This document shows, one piece after another, positions 31,031-37,944 of a DNA stretch of 64,000 nt (position 1 is its first letter; each line of letters begins with the position of its first letter). The DNA is from Stenotrophomonas maltophilia D457 (GTDB taxonomy: Bacteria; Pseudomonadota; Gammaproteobacteria; Xanthomonadales; Xanthomonadaceae): the NCBI RefSeq assembly GCF_000284595.1, contig NC_017671.1:1769001-1833000 (forward strand), in the 5' to 3' direction. Position numbers and translations under genes: made by a program. The notes under the pieces were generated by a model, which had not been told where the DNA came from, did no database searches, and was given only the letters and a program-made list of their open reading frames with translations.

Positions 31031-31864
31031 ATGGTCGACCGTCTCGCCATTCTGCTGGAACGTTTTTCGGTCACCGCCTCGGTGTTCCATGCCGGCGCGC
31101 TGTGCGGCATCAACACGCTGGAGGGCGAGGATGAAGCCGGGCAGTTGCACCTGGTGCGACGTGGCCCGCTGCAGGTCAGCCACGGCCAGCAGACCGTGCA
31201 GGTCGAGGTGCCGAGCCTGCTGCTGTACCCGCGGCCGATGCCGCATCGGTTCAGCACCGATCCGCAGCACGGCGCCGACATGGCCTGCGCCAACCTGCAT
31301 TTCGAGGGCGGACGGCTCAACCCGATCAGCGCCGCATTGCCCGATTTCATCTGCCTGCCGCTGGCCGATCTGTACGGCGGCAACGCAGCGCTGGAACTGC
31401 TGTTCGAGGAAGCCTTCGAGCAGCGCTGCGGGCGTGCGGCGATGGTCAACCGGCTGTTCGAGGTGGTGATGATCCAGGTGTTGCGGCAGCTGATGGAAGG
31501 TGGCGAAATGCGTGGTGGCCTGTTTGCCGGGCTGGGTCATCCGCGGCTGCGGCTGGCGCTGGTGGCGATGCATGAAGCGCCCGCACAGTCCTGGACCCTG
31601 GAAGACCTGGCCGAGGTCGCCGGCATGTCACGCAGCGTGTTTGCTGCCAGTTTCCGTGAGGCGATGGGCACCACGCCCGGTCAATACCTGCAGGGCTGGC
31701 GGGTGGGCCTGGCGCAGCAGGCACTGCGCCAGGGCAGACCGCTCAAGCGGATTGCCGACGATGTGGGGTACGGCAGCGAAGCCGCGCTGTCGCGCGCATT
31801 CAAGGCGCACACCGGGCAGTCGCCGCGCGAGTGGCGCGGGCAGGCCCGCGCCGGCGCGGCCTGA
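31031..31864 (+). CDS. AraC-family transcriptional regulator
   Basis: A 277-aa protein from ATG 31031. An N-terminal cupin-like effector domain (1-170, with LLLYPRPMPHRFSTDP) is followed by the double helix-turn-helix of AraC proteins. The first helix pair lies around SWTLEDLAEVAGMSRSVFAA and the second around PLKRIADDVGYGSEAALSRA, then FKAHTGQSPREWR. This is the AraC subgroup with cupin_6 domains, which usually controls an adjacent oxidoreductase or transporter. The ligand and target are unknown. It converges on crcB with 3 nt between stops. Confidence 0.9.
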   Translation: MVDRLAILLERFSVTASVFHAGALCGINTLEGEDEAGQLHLVRRGPLQVSHGQQTVQVEVPSLLLYPRPMPHRFSTDPQHGADMACANLHFEGGRLNPISAALPDFICLPLADLYGGNAALELLFEEAFEQRCGRAAMVNRLFEVVMIQVLRQLMEGGEMRGGLFAGLGHPRLRLALVAMHEAPAQSWTLEDLAEVAGMSRSVFAASFREAMGTTPGQYLQGWRVGLAQQALRQGRPLKRIADDVGYGSEAALSRAFKAHTGQSPREWRGQARAGAA

Positions 31865-31867
31865 GTC

Positions 31868-32260
31868 TCAGCCCAGCACCAGCCGGGCCAGTTTCATGCC
31901 ACCGAACAGGCCGACCAGGCCCAGTGCCACCGAACCGCCGGCGTACAACGCTGCCAGGCCGTGCTGGCCGCGCTGCAGCAGCACGCCGATTTCCAGCGCA
32001 TAGGTGGAGAACGTGGTGTAGCCGCCGAGAACGCCGGTGGCCAGCAGCAGGCGCAGCTGCGGCGAGGCGCCATTGCGCAGGGCGAAGGCTTCGACCAGCA
32101 CGCCCATCAGCAGCGCGCCGCTGATGTTGATCAGGAAGGTCGACCATGGCCACGGGCTGCCGACTGCAACCCGCGTACCGATCAGGTTGCAGGCATGGCG
32201 AAGGCAGGCGCCGAGCCCGCCGCCGATGAAGACCAGCAAGTAGTTGTTCAATGCGTGCAT
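31868..32260 (-). CDS. crcB: CrcB/Fluc fluoride channel
   Basis: This 130-aa protein has four membrane helices and the family marks GGGLGACLRH (about residue 14), STFLINISGALLMG and GVLGGYTTFSTYALE. The last contains the Thr/Phe residues that line the pore. Fluc channels work as antiparallel dimers that let fluoride leave the cytoplasm. Start is ATG 32260 with GAGG upstream; a GTG at 32263 directly precedes it. A fluoride riboswitch sits in its leader, so expression should rise with fluoride. Confidence 0.95.
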   Translation of the reverse strand: MHALNNYLLVFIGGGLGACLRHACNLIGTRVAVGSPWPWSTFLINISGALLMGVLVEAFALRNGASPQLRLLLATGVLGGYTTFSTYALEIGVLLQRGQHGLAALYAGGSVALGLVGLFGGMKLARLVLG

Positions 32261-32344
32261 CACGTGCCTCGGGTACGGGTTCGCTGATTCGATGGCGAAC
32301 GCCGAGGGCAGGCACGGCCTGCCATCGACGAACGCCGGTTCGTC

Positions 32345-32408
32345 CTGGCAGGAGCCATCAGCCCTTTCAGGCGGTTATCGGGGGAGCCCCATCCCCATCG
32401 GCGACCAT
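32345..32408 (-). promoter_or_regulatory. Fluoride riboswitch (crcB motif)
   Basis: On the reverse strand the leader contains GCCGATGGGGATGGGGCTCC, then CCCGATAACCGCCTGAAAGG, then GCTGATGGCTCCTGCC. These are the conserved blocks of the fluoride aptamer: GGCGATGG...CCC, AACCGCC and the GGCTGATGGCTCCT pseudoknot strand. It lies about 85 nt before crcB. Turn-on by fluoride is established for this class. Confidence 0.93.
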
Positions 32409-32427
32409 GCTACCAGCGGTAGTGCAT

Positions 32428-32862
32428 TCACGTCATCGAGGTCGTCAGCACCCGGATGACCTTGCTGCGGCTGAAGCCGTCCATCAGCAGTTCGAAGGCC
32501 AGCAGGTCCAGGGCCGCGTGGCGGCGGTGGTCGATCTCCAGGCCCTTCTCTTCCACCAGATGGCTGACCAGTTCGTAGGCGTCCTGCCAGACATCCAGGT
32601 GGGCCTGGCTGGGGATATAGGTATTGCCCCGCTCACCGACGCCAAGCCCGCTCACGCCATACAGCAGTTCACGCGCGTCCAGCTTGGCCGCATCGGCGAT
32701 GCGGAACAGCTGTTCGGCCTTCACATGGGCGGGGCTGACGTGGTCGTTGAGCCAGTTGCTGATGGTTGCCGTCGTCGAATCGGCGGCGCGGGCCAGATCG
32801 GCCGGGCGAGGGTGCCCGGCTTTCTTCATGGCAATGGCGAGTCGTTGGCCGAGAGTATTCAT
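32428..32862 (-). CDS. CI-like XRE-family repressor
   Basis: A 144-aa protein with an N-terminal helix-turn-helix (LARAADSTTATISNWLNDHV, residues 22-42) and an alpha-helical C-terminal part of about 70 residues. That part lacks the LexA/CI Ser-Lys cleavage motifs, so it is not self-cleaving. It is divergent from a Cro-like gene with 78 nt between the starts, the layout of a phage lysis-lysogeny switch. No other phage gene is nearby, so it is either a domesticated remnant or a host regulator pair. Confidence 0.8.
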   Translation of the reverse strand: MNTLGQRLAIAMKKAGHPRPADLARAADSTTATISNWLNDHVSPAHVKAEQLFRIADAAKLDARELLYGVSGLGVGERGNTYIPSQAHLDVWQDAYELVSHLVEEKGLEIDHRRHAALDLLAFELLMDGFSRSKVIRVLTTSMT

Positions 32863-32901
32863 CTATGCAAGCCAGCTTAACGCGTGGATCGCAAAGATCC
32901 C

Positions 32902-32916
32902 TTGTTCCAAGAATAA
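32902..32916. promoter_or_regulatory. Operator-like palindrome between repressor and Cro-like gene
   Basis: TTGTTC-CAA-GAATAA, with arms matching at 5 of 6 positions, lies centrally in the 78-nt divergent spacer. It is a plausible binding site for either HTH protein. Single copy, so moderate support only. Confidence 0.35.
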
Positions 32917-32940
32917 GTCTGGTTAACAGAAGGACCGACC

Positions 32941-33144
32941 GTGACCGAATTCTGGAGCAAGGGGCAGGTGCGCACCCGGCTGGGTTTCCGCACCGATGCC
33001 GAACTGGCGCGCTTCTTTGGCATAAGCCGATCTGCAGTGTCGCAATGGCCCAAGGATTTCCCGATTCCTGCGTTACGCCAATACATCCTGCATCAGCGCT
33101 ATCCCAACCTGTTCCCGGCAACTGAAGCCACGCAGGGCGAATAA
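32941..33144 (+). CDS. Cro-like HTH protein
   Basis: Starts at GTG 32941 behind GAAGGA; 67 aa. The body (DAELARFFGISRSAVSQWPK followed by IPALRQYILHQRYPN) is a textbook Cro-type fold: helix-turn-helix with a short C-terminal strand region. It is divergent from the CI-like gene, sharing its regulatory spacer. Cro-type proteins oppose the repressor at common operators. Nothing downstream looks phage-derived. Confidence 0.8.
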   Translation: MTEFWSKGQVRTRLGFRTDAELARFFGISRSAVSQWPKDFPIPALRQYILHQRYPNLFPATEATQGE

Positions 33145-33503
33145 GCCTCAACTGCGCCGCCTTTTGTCGCATATAGCACTCTAAGTGCCATTTGCTAAGT
33201 ATGCTTAGCAACATAGGAAACTTCGATGGAACGGGGTCGGGCTATCGATGAGGCCTACCAGGGCAGAGGCTGGAGGAATCGGGTAGGTTGTCGGCTCCGG
33301 CCCATCCGGGAAGCCTGTCATCCCGTATGTGGTTTCGTGAACGATTAATAATTTCGATCACGAAAGTCGCTGCATGTAATTGACCTGTCGTGAAATCTAT
33401 GACTAATTGGCATCAACCGGGCGTGAAGCCCGGGAGTCTTTCAGTAGCTCGCAAGTGAGTCGGTAGACCGTCAACGATGCAGAACAAGTCCAACGGAGGT
33501 CGT
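33145..33503. other. 359-bp intergenic region rich in inverted repeats and a structured leader
   Basis: No gene, but several ordered signals. GCACT-CTA-AGTGC lies at 33176-33188. A perfect 8-bp palindrome TTGCTAAG/CTTAGCAA lies at 33192-33211. TTTCGTGA (33333-33340) is mirrored by TCACGAAA (33358-33365). A promoter-like TTGACC with 17 nt to CTAATT lies at 33380-33408. A stem CCGGGC/GCCCGG lies at 33417-33433, followed by a further foldable stretch before the ribosome site of the next gene. See the finding for interpretation. Confidence 0.5.
33380..33408 (+). promoter_or_regulatory. Putative sigma-70 promoter
   Basis: TTGACC (33380-33385), a 17-nt spacer and CTAATT (33403-33408). The predicted start near 33415 makes an approximately 90-nt leader for the gene at 33504. 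The -10 is weak. Confidence 0.4.
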
Positions 33504-33740
33504 ATGGAATACGGCATGCATGGCTTGGCTGAACGGGTACGCCGCGAACTGGAAGCCAGTTATCACAAACACGGATGCGGTCCGGCGTTCTGGGATACCT
33601 ACCAGCAGGTGCTGGACCGCCTGGTCCCGCAGGGGACCGAGCGTACCGAAGTCACCAATGAAATGGCGCTGATCATCGAACAGCTCGGCATCGTCCGACG
33701 TGCGCAGCTGGTGCCGCCGCACGCCAACGGGCCGTGTTGA
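33504..33740 (+). CDS. Small hypothetical protein
   Basis: ATG 33504 behind GGAGG (33495-33499) gives a 78-aa soluble protein (MEYGMHGLAERVRRELEASY ... IIEQLGIVRRAQLVPPHANG). It is helical, with no recognised domain. The leader ahead of it is long and structured, so expression may be controlled at the RNA level. Convergent with the CcoG-like gene, stops 10 nt apart. Confidence 0.65.
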   Translation: MEYGMHGLAERVRRELEASYHKHGCGPAFWDTYQQVLDRLVPQGTERTEVTNEMALIIEQLGIVRRAQLVPPHANGPC

Positions 33741-33749
33741 CCCGTTGAT

Positions 33750-34805
33750 TCAAAGCAGGCGCCAGGCGCCACAGGCCAACAGCGCCAGCAGCATCGACAG
33801 CAGTGCCAGGGTCCGCGGTCGCCACCATTGCCGCGGTTGCCCGGCCATGGCCTGCGGGCTGCAGTAGCGCACCAGCCCCGGGCCGAAACCGGCCTGGTGC
33901 TGCTGCCGCGAGCAGGCGTCCAGGCAGGCGCCGCAGGCCAGGCAATCGGCCTGCGGTCCCTGGCGGATGTCCAGCTGCATCGGGCAGGCGCTGACACACG
34001 CGGCGCAGTCGGTGCAGTCGCCCAGGCGATCGGCGCTGAAGGTGGGCATCGGTCCGGCCAGCAGCGGATGTGCGGCGCGGAACACGTAGTCCTGTGCGGT
34101 GGTCGGGTCGAGCAGGCCGCGTCCGCGTCCGAGCACGCCCCCCATGCCCGGAGGGCGCATGCCGCGCGGTTCGCCGCGGCGCGCGTCGTACAGCATGCTT
34201 GGTGTATGTGGATCGATCAGCAGTGGTTGCATGCGCGCGAACGGGCACAGCGAACGGCACACCTGCTCGCGCAGGAAGCCGGCATTGCCCCAGGTGGCGG
34301 CGGCATAGAACAGCACCCAGAATGTTTCCCAGCCGCTCCAGCCGGCATGCGGAGCGGCGGCCAGCAGTCCGGCGATCGGGCTGAACAGGCCGACGAAGGT
34401 GATGCCAGTCCACAGCGACAGCAACCCCCAGGCGACCTGGGTGGCCGGGCGCACGGCTGGCACTGGCAAGACCTTGGCCATGCCGTGCGCGATCCAGTCG
34501 AAGGCACGACGCCACAGCGTCTGCGGGCAGGCATGACCGCACCAGATGCGGCCGGCGAGGTGGGTGAGCAGCGCAAGGCCCACCGCCAGCACCGCCAGCA
34601 ACCCGATCAGCACGCCGACATCGCCGGGCCACAACGTCCAGCCGAACAGGTCGAAGCGCCGTGCGTTGATGTCCAGCAGCAGAGCCTGGTGTCCATTCCA
34701 GCGCAGCCATGGCAGGGCATAGAACAGAATCAGCAAGAGCGCGCTGAGCGCGCCGCGCCAACGCCAGGGGCGTGGGATTCCGGTTCCGGTACAGGGCGTA
34801 CTCAT
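33750..34805 (-). CDS. ccoG: CcoG/RdxA-like ferredoxin, short form
   Basis: A 351-aa membrane protein: several helices in the first 200 residues with the CGHACPQTLW and CRSLCPFARMQ motifs of the FixG/CcoG family. Two 4Fe-4S motifs follow near residues 265-295 (CTDCAACVSACP, CLACGACLDACS), and a last helix lies near the C terminus. CcoG reduces copper during assembly of cbb3 oxidase. Typical members run to about 470 aa with a C-terminal Ig-like domain, which is missing here. The next gene overlaps by 4 nt. Nearby ANR boxes fit a low-oxygen role. Confidence 0.82.
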   Translation of the reverse strand: MSTPCTGTGIPRPWRWRGALSALLLILFYALPWLRWNGHQALLLDINARRFDLFGWTLWPGDVGVLIGLLAVLAVGLALLTHLAGRIWCGHACPQTLWRRAFDWIAHGMAKVLPVPAVRPATQVAWGLLSLWTGITFVGLFSPIAGLLAAAPHAGWSGWETFWVLFYAAATWGNAGFLREQVCRSLCPFARMQPLLIDPHTPSMLYDARRGEPRGMRPPGMGGVLGRGRGLLDPTTAQDYVFRAAHPLLAGPMPTFSADRLGDCTDCAACVSACPMQLDIRQGPQADCLACGACLDACSRQQHQAGFGPGLVRYCSPQAMAGQPRQWWRPRTLALLSMLLALLACGAWRLL

Positions 34806-35089
34806 CCCAGCGGCAGCTCGTCGTCGTCATCGCTCGGCAGGGGCCGCTGCAGGTACCAGGTGACTGCGCTGGAAAGTGCGGTCACCGACCAGAACATGAA
34901 GAATCCTGCCGTATAGCCCAGTTCACGGCTGATCGCCGTGCCCGGGAAGCTGATCGCCTGCAACCGCAGCGGGTCGACGAAGGCGAAGAACACCACGCTG
35001 GCCAGGCTGGCAGCGATGAAGCTGGGCCAGAGGATGGCGCCCCAGTGCTGGATCAGCTGTTGGCGGCGGCTGGGAGAAGGTCTGTTCAT
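34802..35089 (-). CDS. Two-helix membrane protein upstream of ccoG
   Basis: Start at ATG 35089; 95 aa with helices near residues 22-42 and 66-86 and an acidic tail (SDDDDELPLG). It is translated just before the CcoG-like gene (4-nt overlap), so it probably helps the same redox or assembly process. Family not recognised. Its promoter would face the ANR box at 35204-35217, shared with the divergent globin gene. Confidence 0.65.
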   Translation of the reverse strand: MNRPSPSRRQQLIQHWGAILWPSFIAASLASVVFFAFVDPLRLQAISFPGTAISRELGYTAGFFMFWSVTALSSAVTWYLQRPLPSDDDDELPLG

Positions 35090-35203
35090 GCTGTCCCGGA
35101 TCGGAATGAGGGCGGCGCGTATACTCCGCCGAGGCCGGCGCAGCATCCGCAGGGCATGCTTCCTGCAATCGTGGCAGCCTAGGTGCAGCGGACTGCGCCG
35201 ACA

Positions 35204-35217
35204 TTGATCTGGATCAA
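35204..35217. promoter_or_regulatory. ANR/FNR box between ccoG operon and globin gene
   Basis: TTGAT-CTGG-ATCAA is a perfect FNR-type site. With the usual -41.5 spacing it predicts CACACT as the -10 for the globin gene and TAGGCT as the -10 for the opposite operon, so both directions could be activated at low oxygen. Confidence 0.85.
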
Positions 35218-35268
35218 CGGCGGTGCCGGCCGGCTGCGGCACACTGCCGGCACGCTTTGGGTACCCCG

Positions 35269-35709
35269 ATGAACGCAATACCGCCACCTGTCCTGCCCGT
35301 CGCCTCGCCCGGGCTGTGCACCGAGCAGGAAGTGACCCGCCTGGTCCACGACTTCTATGCGCGCGTGCGCGAGGAAGAGCGGTTGGGGCCGGTGTTCCAG
35401 GCGCATGTCCACGACTGGCCGGAACATCTGGCGCAGCTGGTCGATTTCTGGTCGGCGATGCTGCGCGGCACGCGCCGCTTCAAGGGCTCGCCGATGTCCA
35501 AGCACATGGCCATCGAGCTGGACAAGGACTTGTTCGATCGCTGGCTGGTGCTGTTCCGGATCACCACCGCCGAGTGCGGCAACCCGCCGATGCAGGAGCT
35601 GGCCAACGACGTCGCCGCGCGCATCGGTGACACCTTCTGGAAGCGCTACCAGATGCTGCGCTGGCCGCAGGTGGGCCTGCCGGTGCTGGGAATCCCCACC
35701 CGCGATTGA
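35269..35709 (+). CDS. Group 3 truncated hemoglobin
   Basis: ATG 35269; 146 aa. The sequence VTRLVHDFYARVREEERLGP with AHVHDWPEHLAQLVDFWSAM and RFKGSPMSKHMAIELD is typical of group 3 truncated globins. The proximal His lies in the KHMAIE region, and the Trp of the G helix and the F-helix Pro/Met pattern are present. Such globins bind oxygen or nitric oxide and often accompany low-oxygen respiration genes. It is preceded by a perfect ANR box, and its stop overlaps the ANR box of hemN. Confidence 0.9.
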   Translation: MNAIPPPVLPVASPGLCTEQEVTRLVHDFYARVREEERLGPVFQAHVHDWPEHLAQLVDFWSAMLRGTRRFKGSPMSKHMAIELDKDLFDRWLVLFRITTAECGNPPMQELANDVAARIGDTFWKRYQMLRWPQVGLPVLGIPTRD

Positions 35710-35719
35710 TCTGGGTCAA
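35706..35719 (+). promoter_or_regulatory. ANR/FNR box of hemN
   Basis: TTGAT-CTGG-GTCAA, one mismatch from the perfect site. Standard spacing puts a -10-like GATGCT at 35742-35747 and the transcript start on or next to the hemN ATG, so the message may be leaderless. Confidence 0.8.
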
Positions 35720-35753
35720 GGCGGTCATGGCCGTCCGGCGCGATGCTGGCGGC

Positions 35754-37163
35754 ATGGACACGTTCTCTCCCGCCGCCGGTGGCCTGGCCTGGACCTTCGA
35801 CCCCGACCTGCTGCGCCGGCATGACCGGCCGGGGCCGCGCTACACCTCGTATCCGACCGCGCCGCACTTCCACGATGGCTTCGACGCGCCGGCGCTGCGC
35901 CAGGCGATCGCCGACAGCAACCAGCTGGCGCGCGCGCTGTCGCTGTACGTGCATGTGCCGTTCTGCTCCAGCCCCTGCTTCTACTGCGGCTGCAACCGGG
36001 TGATCACCCGCGACCGCGGTCGGGGCCACAGCTACGTCGCGCGCGTGCTGGCCGAGGCCGACCTGCTGGCGCCGCAGTTCGAGGACGGCCGTGAGGTCAT
36101 CCAGCTGCATCTGGGCGGTGGTACGCCGAACTTCCTCGAGGCCGAGGCGATGACCACGCTGGTGGAGGGGCTGCGCCGGCGCTTCGATTTCAGCGATTCG
36201 CCGCAGCGCGATTTCTCGATCGAACTCGATCCGCGCTTCATCGATACCCGCGATGTCGCCATGCTGGCGCGGCTGGGCTTCAACCGGGCCAGCCTGGGCG
36301 TGCAGGATTTCGATCCGCATGTGCAGGAATCGATCAACCGCATACAGGGCGTGCAGCAGACGCTGGACATCCTGCATGCCTGCCGCGACAGCGGCATGCG
36401 CTCTGTCAACGTCGACCTGATCTATGGGCTGCCTGGACAGAGCCTGCAGGGATTCGGCCGCACCCTGGAACGAGTGCTGGCATTGCGACCGGATCGCCTG
36501 GCGGTGTATGGCTACGCACACCTGCCACACCTGTTCCGCGCGCAGAAGCAGATCGACGAGCGCCGGTTGCCTTCACCGGAAGACAAGCTGGCGCTGTTGG
36601 GCCTGGCGGTGGAGAAGCTTTCTGCTGCGGGTTACCAGTACATCGGCATGGATCACTTCGCGCTGCCGGAAGAGGACCTGTCGCGCGCGCAGCGTGCCGG
36701 CCAGCTGCATCGCAACTTCATGGGCTATACCACCCACGCCGATACCGACCTGCTCGGCCTGGGCGTGAGTGCGATCAGTCATATCGGTGCCACCTACAGC
36801 CAGAATCCGCGTGACCTGCCGTCGTGGGAGGACGCGGTGGACCAGGGCCAGCTGCCGGTCTGGCGCGGCGTGGCACTGAGCGCCGACGACCAGCTGCGCG
36901 CTGAACTCATCCAGCAGCTGATGTGCCAGGGCGAGGTGGACGGTGCCGTGCTGGGCCAGCGCCATGGCGTCGATTTCGAGCAGTACTTCGCCGAGGACCT
37001 GCGTTCGGTGCAGCGGTTGCAGGAAGACGGCCTGGCCGAATACCGCGACGGTGTAGTGCGCGCCAGCGAGCCGGGTCGGCCGCTGCTGCGGCTGCTGGCG
37101 ATGTGTTTCGACCCCTACCTGCGCGCGGCGCATGAACAGCCGCGTTACTCGCGTGCAATCTAA
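35754..37163 (+). CDS. hemN: Oxygen-independent coproporphyrinogen III dehydrogenase
   Basis: A 469-aa radical-SAM enzyme from ATG 35754. It converts coproporphyrinogen III to protoporphyrinogen IX without oxygen for heme synthesis. YVHVPFCSSPCFYCGCNRV near residue 62 holds the CxxxCxxC iron-sulfur ligands plus the extra Cys of HemN. GGGTPNFL follows near residue 122, and the C-terminal HemN domain has RNFMGYTTHADTDLLGLGVSA. Length fits true HemN rather than HemW-like proteins. The ANR box at 35706 gives anaerobic activation. Confidence 0.95.
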   Translation: MDTFSPAAGGLAWTFDPDLLRRHDRPGPRYTSYPTAPHFHDGFDAPALRQAIADSNQLARALSLYVHVPFCSSPCFYCGCNRVITRDRGRGHSYVARVLAEADLLAPQFEDGREVIQLHLGGGTPNFLEAEAMTTLVEGLRRRFDFSDSPQRDFSIELDPRFIDTRDVAMLARLGFNRASLGVQDFDPHVQESINRIQGVQQTLDILHACRDSGMRSVNVDLIYGLPGQSLQGFGRTLERVLALRPDRLAVYGYAHLPHLFRAQKQIDERRLPSPEDKLALLGLAVEKLSAAGYQYIGMDHFALPEEDLSRAQRAGQLHRNFMGYTTHADTDLLGLGVSAISHIGATYSQNPRDLPSWEDAVDQGQLPVWRGVALSADDQLRAELIQQLMCQGEVDGAVLGQRHGVDFEQYFAEDLRSVQRLQEDGLAEYRDGVVRASEPGRPLLRLLAMCFDPYLRAAHEQPRYSRAI

Positions 37164-37184
37164 GGTGTACTCGCGCAGCGCGGT

Positions 37185-37271
37185 TGGTGCCCGGAGCCGG
37201 AATCGAACCGGCATGGGGTTGCCCCCGGCGGATTTTAAGTCCGATGCGTCTACCAGTTTCGCCATCCGGGC
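37185..37271 (-). tRNA. tRNA-Leu (anticodon TAA)
   Basis: The reverse strand reads GCCCGGATGGCGAAACTGGT..., with acceptor GCCCGGA/TCCGGGC, D arm, anticodon loop CTTAAAA (TAA), a long variable arm typical of Leu, T loop TTCGATT and encoded CCA at 37185-37187. Complete at 87 nt. Confidence 0.97.
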
Positions 37272-37402
37272 CTGCAGCGCGGCGCCGATTGTAGCCCAGC
37301 TGCAGAATCGCAGCCGGATTGCCGTGGGGCGGCAGCGTGTTTAACTGTCGCTCCCATTCATGTCATAGTCCCAACCATCGTTCCCAGGGGGGGAGCCGCA
37401 CG

Positions 37403-37837
37403 ATGTCGCTGCACGCGATTGCCTATGCCAGTGAGGCCCGCGCCGATCTGCAGACAACCGATCTTGACCGCCTGCTGGCCGATGCCACGGCATTCAACCG
37501 TGTAGCCGGTGTCACCGGTGTGCTGATGTTCGATGGCAGCCGTTTCCTGCAGTACCTGGAAGGCCCGGAGGACGGTATCGATTCGGTGTACCAGCGCATC
37601 GTCAATGCGCGCAGCCACGGCCAGCTGAAGGTGCTGTGCCGCGCGCCGGTGGCGCAGCGGGCGTTTCCGCGCTGGTCGATGGGAACCCGGCGCATTGATG
37701 CGGAGCTGCTGGCACAGATCGTTGAATCGGCGTGGCCGGGCTTCCTGCTTGGCAGCGGTGGCTTCGAGCGCCTGCGGCAGGCCTGGACCGGCGCCGATGG
37801 CGAACTGGAACCGGCCGCAGTCGCACTGGGCTCCTGA
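37403..37837 (+). CDS. BLUF-domain blue-light sensor
   Basis: A 144-aa protein that is almost only a BLUF domain. It begins LHAIAYASEARADL (conserved Tyr 8), then AFNRVAGVTGVLMFDG (flavin-contacting Asn), FLQYLEGPED (the switching Gln) and FPRWSMG (the Trp/Met strand). BLUF proteins bind FAD and rearrange their hydrogen bonds upon blue light, passing the signal to partner proteins. Only about 50 residues follow the core, so it is a short, stand-alone sensor. It stands alone, next to the nucleotide-sugar dehydrogenase. Confidence 0.9.
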   Translation: MSLHAIAYASEARADLQTTDLDRLLADATAFNRVAGVTGVLMFDGSRFLQYLEGPEDGIDSVYQRIVNARSHGQLKVLCRAPVAQRAFPRWSMGTRRIDAELLAQIVESAWPGFLLGSGGFERLRQAWTGADGELEPAAVALGS

Positions 37838-37944
37838 TCCCATCTTGGCGGGCAGGCGCCCGGGCCGTTACGCTGTCGCCTTTCTGGCGTGGAATTACAC
37901 GGAGTGGTGCAGCGAATGAGCAGGTCGGCCGAATCCATGGCGGC

